Below, one piece after another: positions 9,100-17,397 of a DNA stretch of 64,000 nucleotides. A model generated the notes under the pieces. That model was given only the letters and a program-made list of their open reading frames with translations, was not told the origin of the DNA and ran no database searches. Each line of letters starts with the position of its first letter. Positions within the stretch are counted from its first letter, which is position 1. Source of the DNA: Shimia sp039969785 (GTDB taxonomy: Bacteria > Pseudomonadota > Alphaproteobacteria > Rhodobacterales > Rhodobacteraceae). Location of the stretch: assembly GCF_039969785.1 (NCBI RefSeq), contig NZ_JBDVNC010000005.1, positions 62,001 to 126,000 on the forward strand, given 5' to 3'. The position numbers and the translations under genes are program-made.

Positions 9100-10070
9100 A
9101 GGGCTTTTCAAATCGATGGACCGATTTTCCCGATTATATCCTCGGGATCACCCGCGAAATCTGGGAAGATCGCGGCATCGCCACACTGAACCATCACTAC
9201 ACCGAAGACATCCCCATGCGGTTCCCCGAAGGCGTGTCGATCGGCAACCAGAAAACCATGAATAGCACGCTTGCCACCTTGGCCGAGTTCCCTGATCGTG
9301 AGTTGACCGGCGAGGATATTATCTGGTCGGGCAATGAAGATGACGGATTCCTGTCGTCGCATCGCCTATTGACGATGGGTACCCATACCGGCGGCGGGTA
9401 TTTTGGTCCCGCGACGGGCAAACGATTTGTCATTCGCGCCATCGCCGATTGCGCGGCGATCAACGACCAGATCAACGATGAATGGTTGATCCGGGACACG
9501 GCAGGCATCGTGAAACAATTGGGAATGAAGCCCAGGAAATTCGCGCGCGATCTGATCGCCCGCGAAGGTGGGCCGGAAAACTGTGTCAAACCGTTCTGCC
9601 CTGCGGTGGACGTTGACGGCCCTTACAAAAGCCGTGGTAACGACAACGAGTGGGGCCAGCGGATGTCTGACATCCTGACCCGCATGATGGACAAGGACTT
9701 TGCAGTGATCCGCGCGGAATACGATCGCGCCGTTCACACAGAACACCCTGCCTCAACGACGGTGCATTCATGGGCCGATACCGAGAAACTGTGGATGGGT
9801 TTGCGGGCGTCTTTCCCCAATGCCGAATTCAAGATCGAGCACCAGATTGGCCGCGAAGATCCGATGCTATCGCCGCGCGCCGCTGTTCGTTGGAGCCTGC
9901 ACGGCAAACACGATGGTTGGGGTTTGTTCGGTCAGCCAACGGGGGTTGATGTCTATGTCATGGGCTTTTCCCATGCCGAATTTGGCCCTCATGGTCTGCG
10001 CCGTGAATGGACACTGTTTGATCATGTGTCGATCTGGAAGCAAATCCTGATGCAGACAGGAGACGTATGA
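9096..10070 (+). CDS. SnoaL-like two-domain protein
   Basis: This 324-residue protein begins at an ATG overlapping the LacI stop. The N-terminal half (about 10-145) has NTF2/SnoaL features (GGGYFGPATGKRF, then NDEWLIRDTAGIVKQLG) and the C-terminal half (about 190-320) repeats them (GLFGQPTGVDVY, then RREWTLFDHVSIWKQ). It is more diverged from the other three SnoaL-like proteins than they are from each other. It could be an enzyme of the same pathway or a ligand-binding accessory. A 150-base gap separates it from the cupin gene. Confidence 0.66.
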   Translation: MKGFSNRWTDFPDYILGITREIWEDRGIATLNHHYTEDIPMRFPEGVSIGNQKTMNSTLATLAEFPDRELTGEDIIWSGNEDDGFLSSHRLLTMGTHTGGGYFGPATGKRFVIRAIADCAAINDQINDEWLIRDTAGIVKQLGMKPRKFARDLIAREGGPENCVKPFCPAVDVDGPYKSRGNDNEWGQRMSDILTRMMDKDFAVIRAEYDRAVHTEHPASTTVHSWADTEKLWMGLRASFPNAEFKIEHQIGREDPMLSPRAAVRWSLHGKHDGWGLFGQPTGVDVYVMGFSHAEFGPHGLRREWTLFDHVSIWKQILMQTGDV

Positions 10071-10104
10071 GTGCTGGCAAACGCCTCGTATCTTGATGCC
10101 AGTC

Positions 10105-10147
10105 GGCGCGCGCGCAGGTTTCACACCTACCGTGCATCCTTGCGCGC
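10105..10147 (+). promoter_or_regulatory. GC-rich hairpin in the operon gap
   Basis: Within the 150-base gap before the cupin gene, an alternating GC arm (10105-10117, ending GCGCAGG) faces CCTTGCGCGCG (10137-10147), giving a stable hairpin with a loop of about 19 bases. No T-run follows, so it is not a typical terminator. It may set relative expression of the two halves of the cluster or mark an internal promoter region. Function is inference. Confidence 0.35.
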
Positions 10148-10220
10148 GAAGCGGCTTAACAACCGCCCACCCGGAGGTTGGGTTTGATCCACATTCAAAC
10201 TCAATTCTAAGGAAAACGAC

Positions 10221-11183
10221 ATGAAGAATATCCAAGATCGCATCGTTCGCTACGGCGACCTGAAACCCTGTAAGACGGCGTTCATTGACGCCCACACACC
10301 GGGCTCGGACCAAAAGGAAAACTTTACCATTATCGGTGGTGGCGTTTCCGAGAGCCCCGATCAACACGTACATATTGCCGACCAGATCGGCTTTAATATC
10401 GGGGCCGCAGGGCAACCGCCCAAATGCCGAAATTCACTACACACACACACCACAGCCGAGGTGTTTTTCGTCCTCAAGGGCCGCTGGCGGTTCTTCTGGG
10501 GCCGTTACGGCACAGCTGGGGAATTTTTTGCTGAAGAGGGCGACATTTTCAACATTCCTACCGGGATTTTCCGCGGTTTCGAGAACATCGGCACAGATTA
10601 CGGGATGATCATGGCCGTGCTTGGCGGTGATGATGCAGGGGGCGGCGTGACATGGGCGCCTCAGGTGATTGAAGACGCGGCAGATCATGGGCTGGTATTG
10701 GCCGAGACCGGACGGTTGTATGACACCAAAAAGGGCGAGACCCTTCCTGATGGCGTCAAGCCGATGCCCCTGTTGACCGAAGAAGAACTCAAGGCATTCC
10801 CGGAGGTGCCTGTTGAGGGTGTGATCCGCGACTATGTGGCGCGTTATTGGGACCTGATGGCATTGGCCGCAAAACAACCGGCCAAGGTGATTGGTGAGGA
10901 TGGTGTGCTCAAGGACAAACCGGGCTTTGAGGTTGATTTTCTGACCCGTGGGTCGGTTGCCGACGATATGCACAGCCACGACAAACCAACCGTTCTGATG
11001 CCAATGCGAGGGCACTGGAAACTGCGCCTGCAAGATGGTGAAGAAGTGCTGAACGCTGGTGATACCTGCCTGATCAATCCCGGTGAGGCCCACTCGATTG
11101 CTCCGTCGATGACCGGCGAGGCAAGCCTTTACCGCATTCGTACAACGGATGATCCGGCCGGACTGACTTGGTCTGGAAACTAA
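10221..11183 (+). CDS. Bicupin-domain protein
   Basis: This 320-residue protein has two cupin barrels. The first (about 60-140) has the metal motif HTHTTAEVFFVLKGRW and then GDIFNIPTGIFRGFEN. The second (about 225-310) has DDMHSHDKPTVLMPMRGHW and then GDTCLINPGEAHSIAP. Bicupins include dioxygenases, decarboxylases and isomerases that use Fe, Mn or Ni. Both domains keep His ligands, so metal binding is likely. AAGGAAA precedes the start. It lies 19 bases before the MetE-like gene and belongs with the downstream enzymes. The exact reaction is unknown; ring-opening dioxygenase activity is one possibility only. Confidence 0.78.
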   Translation: MKNIQDRIVRYGDLKPCKTAFIDAHTPGSDQKENFTIIGGGVSESPDQHVHIADQIGFNIGAAGQPPKCRNSLHTHTTAEVFFVLKGRWRFFWGRYGTAGEFFAEEGDIFNIPTGIFRGFENIGTDYGMIMAVLGGDDAGGGVTWAPQVIEDAADHGLVLAETGRLYDTKKGETLPDGVKPMPLLTEEELKAFPEVPVEGVIRDYVARYWDLMALAAKQPAKVIGEDGVLKDKPGFEVDFLTRGSVADDMHSHDKPTVLMPMRGHWKLRLQDGEEVLNAGDTCLINPGEAHSIAPSMTGEASLYRIRTTDDPAGLTWSGN

Positions 11184-11202
11184 ACTCTGGGAGGAGCCCA
11201 AG

Positions 11203-12324
11203 ATGACGCGAATTAAGACAACCCATGTGGGCTCCTTGCCGCGCACGCAAGATGTGGTGGATTTCATTTTCGCACGCGAAAATGAGACCTCATTCAGTCA
11301 AGCAGATTTCGACGCCTGCATGACCTCAGCCGTATCGGAAACGGTGCGCAAACAGGTCGAGGCGGGCCTCGACATCGTCTCGGACGGTGAGACGTCTAAG
11401 ATTTCTTACGCGACCTATGTCAAAGATCGCTACACAGGTTTTGGCGGTGACAGTCCGCGCAACGCGCCTGCCGATCTCAAGATGTTCCCCGGATTTTTGC
11501 AGCGCCTCGCTGATGATGGCGGCACCCCGCAATACGCGCGTCCCATGTGCGTCGGCGACGTGAAATCCAAAGGACAGGGCGAGCTGGAAAAAGACATCGC
11601 CAACCTCAAGGCAGCCATGGCTGAACACGGTGCCGAGCGCGGGTTTATGAATGCGGCCAGCCCGGGTGTGATCTCGCTGTTCTTGCAAAACGATTACTAT
11701 AAATCGCGCGAGGCCTATCTGGCCGCTTTGGCCGATGCGATGAAGGCTGAGTATGAGACAATTGTGGCTGCCGGTTTGGACCTGCAACTGGATTGCCCTG
11801 ATCTCGCTCTGTCGCGTCATATGCTGTTTACCGATCTGTCGGATGATGAGTTCATCAAGGTCGCCAATATGCATGTCGAGGCGCTGAACCACGCGCTGTC
11901 TGATGTGCCCGCCGAAAAGGTCCGTGTTCACATTTGCTGGGGCAACTATGAGGGACCGCATTGCTGCGATATCCCGATGTCCAAGATGTTTGATACATTA
12001 ATGTCGACCAAGGCGTCCTCGGTCCTGTTTGAAACATCCAATCCACGCCATGGCCACGAATGGGCGGTGTTCCGGGATCGCAAATCTGACATCCCAGAGG
12101 ATAAAATCCTTGTTCCTGGTGTGGTCGATACCACGACAAACTTTGTCGAGCATCCCGAGCTGGTGGCGCAGCGGATTGAGCGGTTTGTCGGTATTGTCGG
12201 GGCGGACCGCGTGGTGGCGGGATCTGATTGTGGATTTGGCACGTTCGCAGGCTTTGGTGCGGTAGACCCCGACATTGCCTATGCCAAGCTAAAGTCGCTG
12301 GCCGAAGGGGCGGCGTTGGTCTGA
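11203..12324 (+). CDS. MetE-like (cobalamin-independent methionine synthase II family) protein
   Basis: This 373-residue zinc TIM-barrel protein belongs to the MetE C-terminal/UroD-like superfamily. It opens with THVGSLPR, has a probable zinc site HICWGN (His and Cys) with a third Cys in AGSDCGFGTF, and a Glu-rich N-terminal region (VSDGETSK). The length matches the short single-domain members found in degradation clusters, not full MetE (about 750 aa). Relatives transfer alkyl groups to thiols, including the epoxyalkane:coenzyme M transferases. GGGAGGAG precedes the start. The stop overlaps the hydrolase start. Here a methyl, alkyl or thiol step in catabolism is more likely than methionine synthesis. 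Confidence 0.8.
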   Translation: MTRIKTTHVGSLPRTQDVVDFIFARENETSFSQADFDACMTSAVSETVRKQVEAGLDIVSDGETSKISYATYVKDRYTGFGGDSPRNAPADLKMFPGFLQRLADDGGTPQYARPMCVGDVKSKGQGELEKDIANLKAAMAEHGAERGFMNAASPGVISLFLQNDYYKSREAYLAALADAMKAEYETIVAAGLDLQLDCPDLALSRHMLFTDLSDDEFIKVANMHVEALNHALSDVPAEKVRVHICWGNYEGPHCCDIPMSKMFDTLMSTKASSVLFETSNPRHGHEWAVFRDRKSDIPEDKILVPGVVDTTTNFVEHPELVAQRIERFVGIVGADRVVAGSDCGFGTFAGFGAVDPDIAYAKLKSLAEGAALV

Positions 12325-13016
12325 TGACACCGCTTGTCTTGCTCCCTGGTATGATGTGCGACGCGCGGCTGTTTGCGCCGCAGGTCGCCGCGTTCTCAGG
12401 GCGGCGCACAATTGTTTGCGCGCCGATTTCAGAGCATGCCGGCATCGCTGAAATTGCCGCGGACACTCTGCGCAACGCACCCGAAATGTTTGCTTTGGCA
12501 GGGCTGTCGATGGGCGGGATCGTGGCGATGGAAATCCTGCGACAGGCCCCGGAACGGGTTGAACGCATTGCCCTGATGGATACCAACCCGCTGGCCGAGG
12601 CTGAAGAGGTGAAAGCGCGCCGTTTTCCGCAAATGGTATCGGTGCGTGAAGGAGGCCTTGCCAAAGTCATGCGAGACGAAATGAAGCCGAACTATCTGAG
12701 TGACGGGCCAAACCGGGATGAGGTACTGGCGCTTTGCATGGATATGGCTTTGGACCTTGGTCCACATGTGTTTTTGAACCAATCGCGTGCGCTGATGGAT
12801 CGGCGTGACCAGACCGACACCTTGCGCAATGCGCGTATACCCGCGCTTGTACTGTGCGGGAGGGACGACACGTTGTGCCCGGTATCGCGTCACGAATTGA
12901 TGGCCGATTGCCTGGGCAACGCAACATTGGAAATTATTGACAGTGCAGGGCATTTGCCGGTGCTGGAAAGCCCTGAAAAGACGAATGGGGCACTTGCCCG
13001 CTGGCTGGAGGCCTGA
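12324..13016 (+). CDS. Alpha/beta-fold hydrolase
   Basis: This 230-residue hydrolase has the oxyanion-hole segment LLPGMMCDARLF near the start, the nucleophile elbow GLSMGG (Ser about residue 78), an acid in LVLCGRDDTLCP (about 183), and the catalytic His in DSAGHLPVLE (about 213). It probably cleaves an ester, thioester, lactone or C-C bond of a pathway intermediate. ATG at 12324 overlaps the previous stop, and the RraA-like gene starts immediately after its own stop, so the three genes form a coupled block. Confidence 0.88.
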   Translation: MTPLVLLPGMMCDARLFAPQVAAFSGRRTIVCAPISEHAGIAEIAADTLRNAPEMFALAGLSMGGIVAMEILRQAPERVERIALMDTNPLAEAEEVKARRFPQMVSVREGGLAKVMRDEMKPNYLSDGPNRDEVLALCMDMALDLGPHVFLNQSRALMDRRDQTDTLRNARIPALVLCGRDDTLCPVSRHELMADCLGNATLEIIDSAGHLPVLESPEKTNGALARWLEA

Positions 13017-13712
13017 ATGAACGACTCGCTTTTGACGCTGCTGAAAAAGGTAGACACACCCACCGTTTGCAACGCGATTGAAGTCGCCCAGGGCAAACGC
13101 GGCTTTGATGCGTTTACGCGCGGTACGATGCTGGCCTCTCACCCTGATGCGCCCGCTATGGTGGGCTACGCCCGGACCGCTCGGATCGCAGCGGTGGCGC
13201 CGCCAACCGAGGCCCCGGACGAAATCAAAGCCCGCCGGATGGCGTATTACCGCCATATGTCTGAGGGTCCACGCCCCGCGGTTACGGTGATTGAAGACAT
13301 GGATTACCCCAATTGCATCGGAGCCTATTGGGGCGAGATCAACACAAACGTTCATAAAGGATTTGGCCTGTCGGGTGCGCTAACCAACGGGGTAATGCGC
13401 GATCTTGGTGATCTGCCTGATGGCTTTCCCGTTGTGGCAGGATCAATCGGACCCAGTCACGGGTTTGTGCATGTAAAAGAAGTCGGCACGACGGTCATTG
13501 TCTTTGGGATGCAGGTTGCCGACGGTGATCTGATCCATGCGGATCGGCACGGCGCAGTGGTTATTCCGACAGATGTTCTGCCAACCCTGGAAAAGGCGAT
13601 CCTCAAACTGTTGGACACCGAAAACCTTGTCCTCGACCCAGCCCGTCAAGATGGCTTTGATTTTGACGCGTTTGAGGCCGCATGGACGGCCTTTGAAAAC
13701 GCCCGCATCTGA
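13017..13712 (+). CDS. RraA-like aldolase/decarboxylase family protein
   Basis: This 231-residue protein of the RraA/HMG-aldolase family carries GALTNGVMRDLGDLP (Arg and Asp of the active-site loop, about 123-137) and GDLIHADRHGAVVIP (about 170-184). Enzymatic members cleave 4-hydroxy-2-oxo acids or decarboxylate oxaloacetate with a divalent metal; others regulate RNase E. As the last gene of a catabolic operon, an aldol cleavage giving central metabolites is the best guess. It is longer than RraA of E. coli (about 160 aa), which fits the aldolase-type subgroup. Its start directly follows the hydrolase stop. Confidence 0.82.
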   Translation: MNDSLLTLLKKVDTPTVCNAIEVAQGKRGFDAFTRGTMLASHPDAPAMVGYARTARIAAVAPPTEAPDEIKARRMAYYRHMSEGPRPAVTVIEDMDYPNCIGAYWGEINTNVHKGFGLSGALTNGVMRDLGDLPDGFPVVAGSIGPSHGFVHVKEVGTTVIVFGMQVADGDLIHADRHGAVVIPTDVLPTLEKAILKLLDTENLVLDPARQDGFDFDAFEAAWTAFENARI

Positions 13713-13915
13713 CCCGTGAACGCAATAGACACCTGATATGCGTGGTACAAATTTCAGCAACGGGTTGCCGCTCTGAATACCCCATGGAATTGGCCCTTGC
13801 GCAGGTCACGTTGAAACCGGGGGCGGTATTGGCGGCAGGCTGAACCTGTGTTCTGAAACCGTCCGGGATGTCCCTATTGGTTGCGATCCTGCTGGCCGAC
13901 GTAATGGGCGGGTAC

Positions 13916-14722
13916 TGTCAGCACAAATTCGAACCAGTTTCTTCAAGGCCAGTAAGGCTGTCCTTTATGCCGCGCAAAGACCGCGCCACTCGGCGAGAGC
14001 CGCGGTACGGTTAAGCTTGAAATGGCATCTTTGTGGAAGGCTGCGCTCCTGATTGAAGTGATTGAAAATGGACGCGTGGACGAAGACGAATTTCTGCAAA
14101 CTTCCCATTCTACGAAAGCGGTGCATAGCGCGCTCACTTCGTCGAAACGGTAGGTGCGAATTCTCGGCGTAATTGTTTTTCCAACGACCGGTTTCTTGCT
14201 TCTCCACATTCCCAATAACCTTCATCGCGGCTCCATATGAACGCAACTTGTCGGTAACGATGACTTCTGGCGGCCCAAATTGTTTCACCGCTTTCTTCAA
14301 GAATTTAAGGGCTGCAGTTCGATCACGCCGTTTCGTGACGTAACTTTCAAGCACTTCACCTTCGTGATCCACAGCGCGCCAATGGTAGTGCTGATCACCG
14401 TTGATCTTCACGAAAACCTCGTCGAGGTGCCACCGCATTTCGAGTAACATCGCATCCGAGTAACACGCTTCCTGCGAATTTCTGCGGCAAACATTGGGCC
14501 AAATCTGTTCCACCAAAACCGCACAGTTTCGTGACTTACATCAATGCCCCGCTCATGCAGAAGATCTTCGACGTTTCGTAGCGAGAGTAGAAATCGGACG
14601 AAAAGCATCACCGCAAACGGATGACTTCCGGACTGGTTTTGAAATAGCGAAAAGGAGAGAGTTTTGTCATCAAGCGAAGCTACGAAACCACCCTACCCTT
14701 CACAACCAGGTTTCCTCTGACA
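13916..14722. mobile_element. IS6-type insertion sequence, degenerate copy 1
   Basis: This is an 807-base element, the usual size for the IS6 family. Its ends carry short inverted repeats: TGTCAG at 13916 and CTGACA ending at 14722. The flanking eight bases differ (GCGGGTAC and TTGCCTCC), so no target duplication is left, which points to a later deletion or recombination. The transposase inside is frameshifted. The element cuts off the HlyD-type gene on its right side. A second, shorter relative lies at 16424-16934. Confidence 0.8.
13965..14670 (-). pseudogene. IS6-family transposase, frameshifted
   Basis: This would be a transposase of about 235 residues read on the minus strand from ATG at 14670. 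Compared with copy 2, one base is missing near codon 20 (after SPEVIRL) and another near position 14447, at YSK/RWHLDEVF, so the product is split into three frames. The catalytic DDE residues are otherwise recognisable: RWHLDEVFVKING, VIVTDKLRSYG and RRSERAMHRFR, with the helix-turn-helix region NVEDLLHERGIDVSHE in the N-terminal part. It cannot make active protein without frameshifting. Confidence 0.85.
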
Positions 14723-15011
14723 TTGCCTCCAGAGCGGCTTCGGCCACGTCTACGGCTGTTTCAAACCGCGTGATTTCGAGTTGTAGCAATGCTTGGCCGG
14801 CCTCAACCAGAGCATTCTGTGATGCCGGCACATTCACGACAAATCCTGATACGTCAGACACCACCGGAACGGTGAACATCTTGACGCGCCCTGAAGACGT
14901 GTATGGGGTCTCATGATCGGCGACCAGGTACCAGACAACCAGCAGCGCAAACACAGCCAAAATGATGGCTGTGGTGCGATTTGTGGATTTGTCAGCCTGC
15001 TCCTGAGACAT
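14723..15011 (-). pseudogene. HlyD-type membrane fusion protein, 3' truncated by the IS
   Basis: About 96 genuine residues remain of a periplasmic adaptor of the HlyD/EmrA type. A short cytoplasmic start (MSQEQADKSTN) is followed by one membrane helix (about 15-33), a conserved first beta-strand block (VPVVSDVSGFVVNVPAS) and the start of the coiled-coil helix (FETAVDVAEAALEA). The reading frame then runs into the insertion sequence and stops at 14700. Full members exceed 300 residues, so the lipoyl return half and C-terminal domain are lost. The start overlaps the end of the AI-2E-type gene, so both were one operon. Confidence 0.8.
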
Positions 15012-16107
15012 TGGCAACCTTTGTTTCTGCGGTTTGGTTTTCGGAATCGACCCATTTCATAAATACTTGGTATCCGGCGGACAGAAATGCCGCGCCGATG
15101 AACATGCCAAGAATACCGCCTGCCATCATACCGCCAATGGCGCCAATAAGCACAACCGGCATCGGCACATCCAGCCCGCGGCCCAACACCATTGGTTTGA
15201 GGAAGTTGTCGGTCAGGCTTGCGGCAATCAACAGGATTGTGAACGTGATATTCCAAGGGACAGAGTTGTCTCCGGCCCAAAGTAGCCCAGCCGCAACAAT
15301 CGCGACCAAAGTAACCGGAACCTGCATAATGGCCAACATCAATGCCACGATAGTCAGGAGCGGCGCTGCAGGCACGCCGGCAATGAACATGACGATGCCA
15401 AACACAATGGCCGTGATAAAGGCGATGCCGATGATCCCAATTGCAACCTGGCGAATGGTTTTGGTAGCGAGGTCATGTAACTCCGGGCCGAGTTTGGCAT
15501 CGGACAAGCCTATCAGAATGCGCCGGATCGATTTTGTGCCGGCTTCAGCCCACGCCAACATGATACCGGCAATGATCAACGCACCTATTAGCTGAAAGAC
15601 ACTGCCCGCAGTGCTGGATGCCATGGAGAGCACCCAAGAGGCAAATTTGCTCAGTTGAGGCTGTTTTGTTTCCAGAAAATTAGGAAGATCGGTGGCGGCG
15701 GCGACCCACGCGGCGTGCAAATCTTCACCAATGAGCGGCCATTCGGCAACGGACGGGTTGGCCGCAGGTACGGAAAGAGTTCCCGCCTCGTATGCCGAAT
15801 AGGCCTCGAATGTTCTAACCGCAAATGCGTTGCCGATTGACCAGGTCGGGACACCGATGAGGGCGATGCCGATCAAAACGATCACAGTGGCCGTGCGCCC
15901 AGACGACCAGCCAAACCTTTTCTTGAGGGCTGTGTGGGCCGGGTAGAGCGCGACCGCAAGCACAATCCCCCAAAGCATAATTGGCAAAAAGGGCGCAAAA
16001 ACCCACGTACACACCAAAAGCACAAAGGCGATTAAAGCGAAACGTATGAGGGAATCTGTGAAGGCATCAGTTAAGGCCTTGCTGAGGTCTTCCGTCGATC
16101 TATCCAT
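14992..16107 (-). CDS. AI-2E-family transporter (permease)
   Basis: This 371-residue integral membrane protein belongs to the AI-2E transporter (PerM/TqsA-like) family. It has paired membrane helices near residues 20-60, a soluble central part (about 85-165), and a further cluster of helices (about 170-350) including LKPMVLGRGLDVPMPVVLIGAIGG in two parts around the conserved Leu-Lys-Pro. Family members export autoinducer-2 or ions such as Na+; the substrate is not decidable here. It seems intact and overlaps the start of the broken HlyD-type gene, suggesting they once formed an efflux pair. Confidence 0.85.
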   Translation of the reverse strand: MDRSTEDLSKALTDAFTDSLIRFALIAFVLLVCTWVFAPFLPIMLWGIVLAVALYPAHTALKKRFGWSSGRTATVIVLIGIALIGVPTWSIGNAFAVRTFEAYSAYEAGTLSVPAANPSVAEWPLIGEDLHAAWVAAATDLPNFLETKQPQLSKFASWVLSMASSTAGSVFQLIGALIIAGIMLAWAEAGTKSIRRILIGLSDAKLGPELHDLATKTIRQVAIGIIGIAFITAIVFGIVMFIAGVPAAPLLTIVALMLAIMQVPVTLVAIVAAGLLWAGDNSVPWNITFTILLIAASLTDNFLKPMVLGRGLDVPMPVVLIGAIGGMMAGGILGMFIGAAFLSAGYQVFMKWVDSENQTAETKVANVSGAG

Positions 16108-16423
16108 GGGCGCGTCTCGCTATATAAAGGAAGTTGTTTGTCGGCGGCGTTTTCGCTTCGCTTTCTTATTTCGAGGCTTTGCCGTCACAGCAGTTCAAAC
16201 TTCTGCACTCCCAAACTCCAAAAATCATTCCGATTTTTCAAGAATTTTATTTGATGTGAATGAACAAGATGATCGGGCGGCGCAAATCGGAACATATTGG
16301 GGACACACTCAAAGGCACTATGATCAGGTGTCGCGTTCACTCGTAACTTTTTCCGGAAACGCAGACATTGACGCATCTTGCAGCGAATTTCGGCTCTCCG
16401 CCCATCACAGCCTATGATGGTGC
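16108..16423. other. Non-coding stretch between permease gene and IS copy 2
   Basis: These 316 bases lie upstream of the AI-2E-type gene and end at the second insertion sequence. Short open frames exist on both strands but none shows ribosome sites, family motifs or plausible composition. The promoter of the AI-2E-type gene should lie in the left part. I see nothing else that can be supported. Confidence 0.5.
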
Positions 16424-16934
16424 TTTCAGACAAGTTCGAACCAGTCTCTACTAGGCCAGTAAGGCTGTCCTTTATGCCGCGCAAAGACCACGCCACTCAG
16501 CGAGAGCACCGGTGCGGTTCAGCTTGAAATGGCATCTCTTCGAAAGGCCGCGCTCCGGATTGAAGTGGTTGAAAACGAAAGCATGGCGCCAAAGGTAATG
16601 TCGTTCACCGTTGACCTTCACGAAAACCTCGTCCAAATGCCATCTCCAATTGGAGTATGATCGAAGCTGCTGAATCCGCCTTTTCTTGATTTCGGATGCA
16701 AACAACGGGCCAAACCTGTTCCACCAAAACCGGATTGTTTCGAGGCTCACGTCGATGCCGCGTTCATGCAGCAAGTCTTCGACATTCCGAAGCGAAAGCG
16801 GAAACCGGACATACATCATCACCGCAAGGCGGATAATCTCAGGGCTGGTTTTAAAATAGCGAAAAGGCGAGCGTTTTGTCATGAGCAGAAGCTAGATCGC
16901 CGCCCTGCCCTTCACAACCGAGATTCCTCTGACA
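16424..16934. mobile_element. IS6-type insertion sequence, internally deleted copy 2
   Basis: This 511-base relative of copy 1 has matching outer segments (AAGTTCGAACCAGT near the left end; CCTTCACAACC, then ATTCCTCTGACA at the right end). About 300 bases of the middle are missing, so it is a remnant that can move only if helped in trans. The two copies are in the same orientation and bracket the permease and broken HlyD gene like a composite element. They differ at many bases, so they did not arise by a recent duplication. Confidence 0.75.
16472..16882 (-). pseudogene. IS6-family transposase with in-frame internal deletion
   Basis: The 136-residue open frame joins the transposase N-terminus (MTKRSPFRYFKTSPE, NVEDLLHERGIDVS, RWHLDEVFVKVNGE) directly to its C-terminus (FVFNHFNPERGLS, GALAEWRGLCAA). 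About 99 codons are missing, including the second catalytic Asp and the catalytic Glu region, so the protein cannot be an active transposase. The remaining frame is open, unlike copy 1. Confidence 0.85.
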
Positions 16935-17396
16935 CCGCCCTCCGGGACACTTCAAACCGGCAGGCTGCAGATCAGGTTATTCCCGGAAACTCTAGCGCAA
17001 GCCCTGAACACCGACAGGGCCACTCTTTCCCCAGACCTCCTCGACATCGACACCTCCTTTACATGCCGTCGGCGCGGTGCGGAAATGAAGATCATTGCAG
17101 CTGAGCAAACCGCCGATCCGGATCAAACGCTGATCAGGGCGCTAAAGAACGCTCATTCCTGGGTTGGACAGATGAAGGCCGGACTCTCAGTCAAGCAGAT
17201 CTCAACCAGAAAATCCGTCTCAGAAAGCTACGTCACGCGCATCATTGCCATGGCGTTTTTGTCGCCAAGGATTCAGAGCGCCATTATGGATGGCAGCCAA
17301 CCGGTTGCACTGACACTGGAAACCATCGCGCGCTCAAAGCTGCCAATGGATTGGCACGCTCAGGAACGCCTCTTGGGATTCGACCAAAACGGCTGA
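16935..17396 (+). pseudogene. C-terminal fragment of a large serine recombinase
   Basis: The frame is open from the very edge of IS copy 2 to the stop at 17396 (about 153 codons), with no start codon before 17085. The visible pattern is TLSPDLLDID, TSFTCRRRGAEMKII, DQTLIRALKNAHSWV, then SESYVTRIIAMAFLSPRI, AIMDGSQP and LPMDWHAQERLLGF. I recognise this as the tail of recombinase-family proteins common in alphaproteobacteria (RRRG-x-E, then a helix-turn-helix, then a closing W-x-x-Q). The catalytic N-terminal domain is gone, apparently displaced by the insertion sequence. Confidence 0.72.
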
Positions 17397-17397
17397 T

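Noticed and set aside
13741..13840. Short plus-strand frame with VTLKPGAVLAAG, like part of a cupin protein
   Set aside because: It stops within 33 codons, has no clear start or metal motif, and cannot be told from chance.
13921..13935. TTCGAACC near the IS ends resembling a tRNA T-loop, possible attachment repeat
   Set aside because: The similarity is only about seven bases and occurs at both IS ends, so it belongs to the element.
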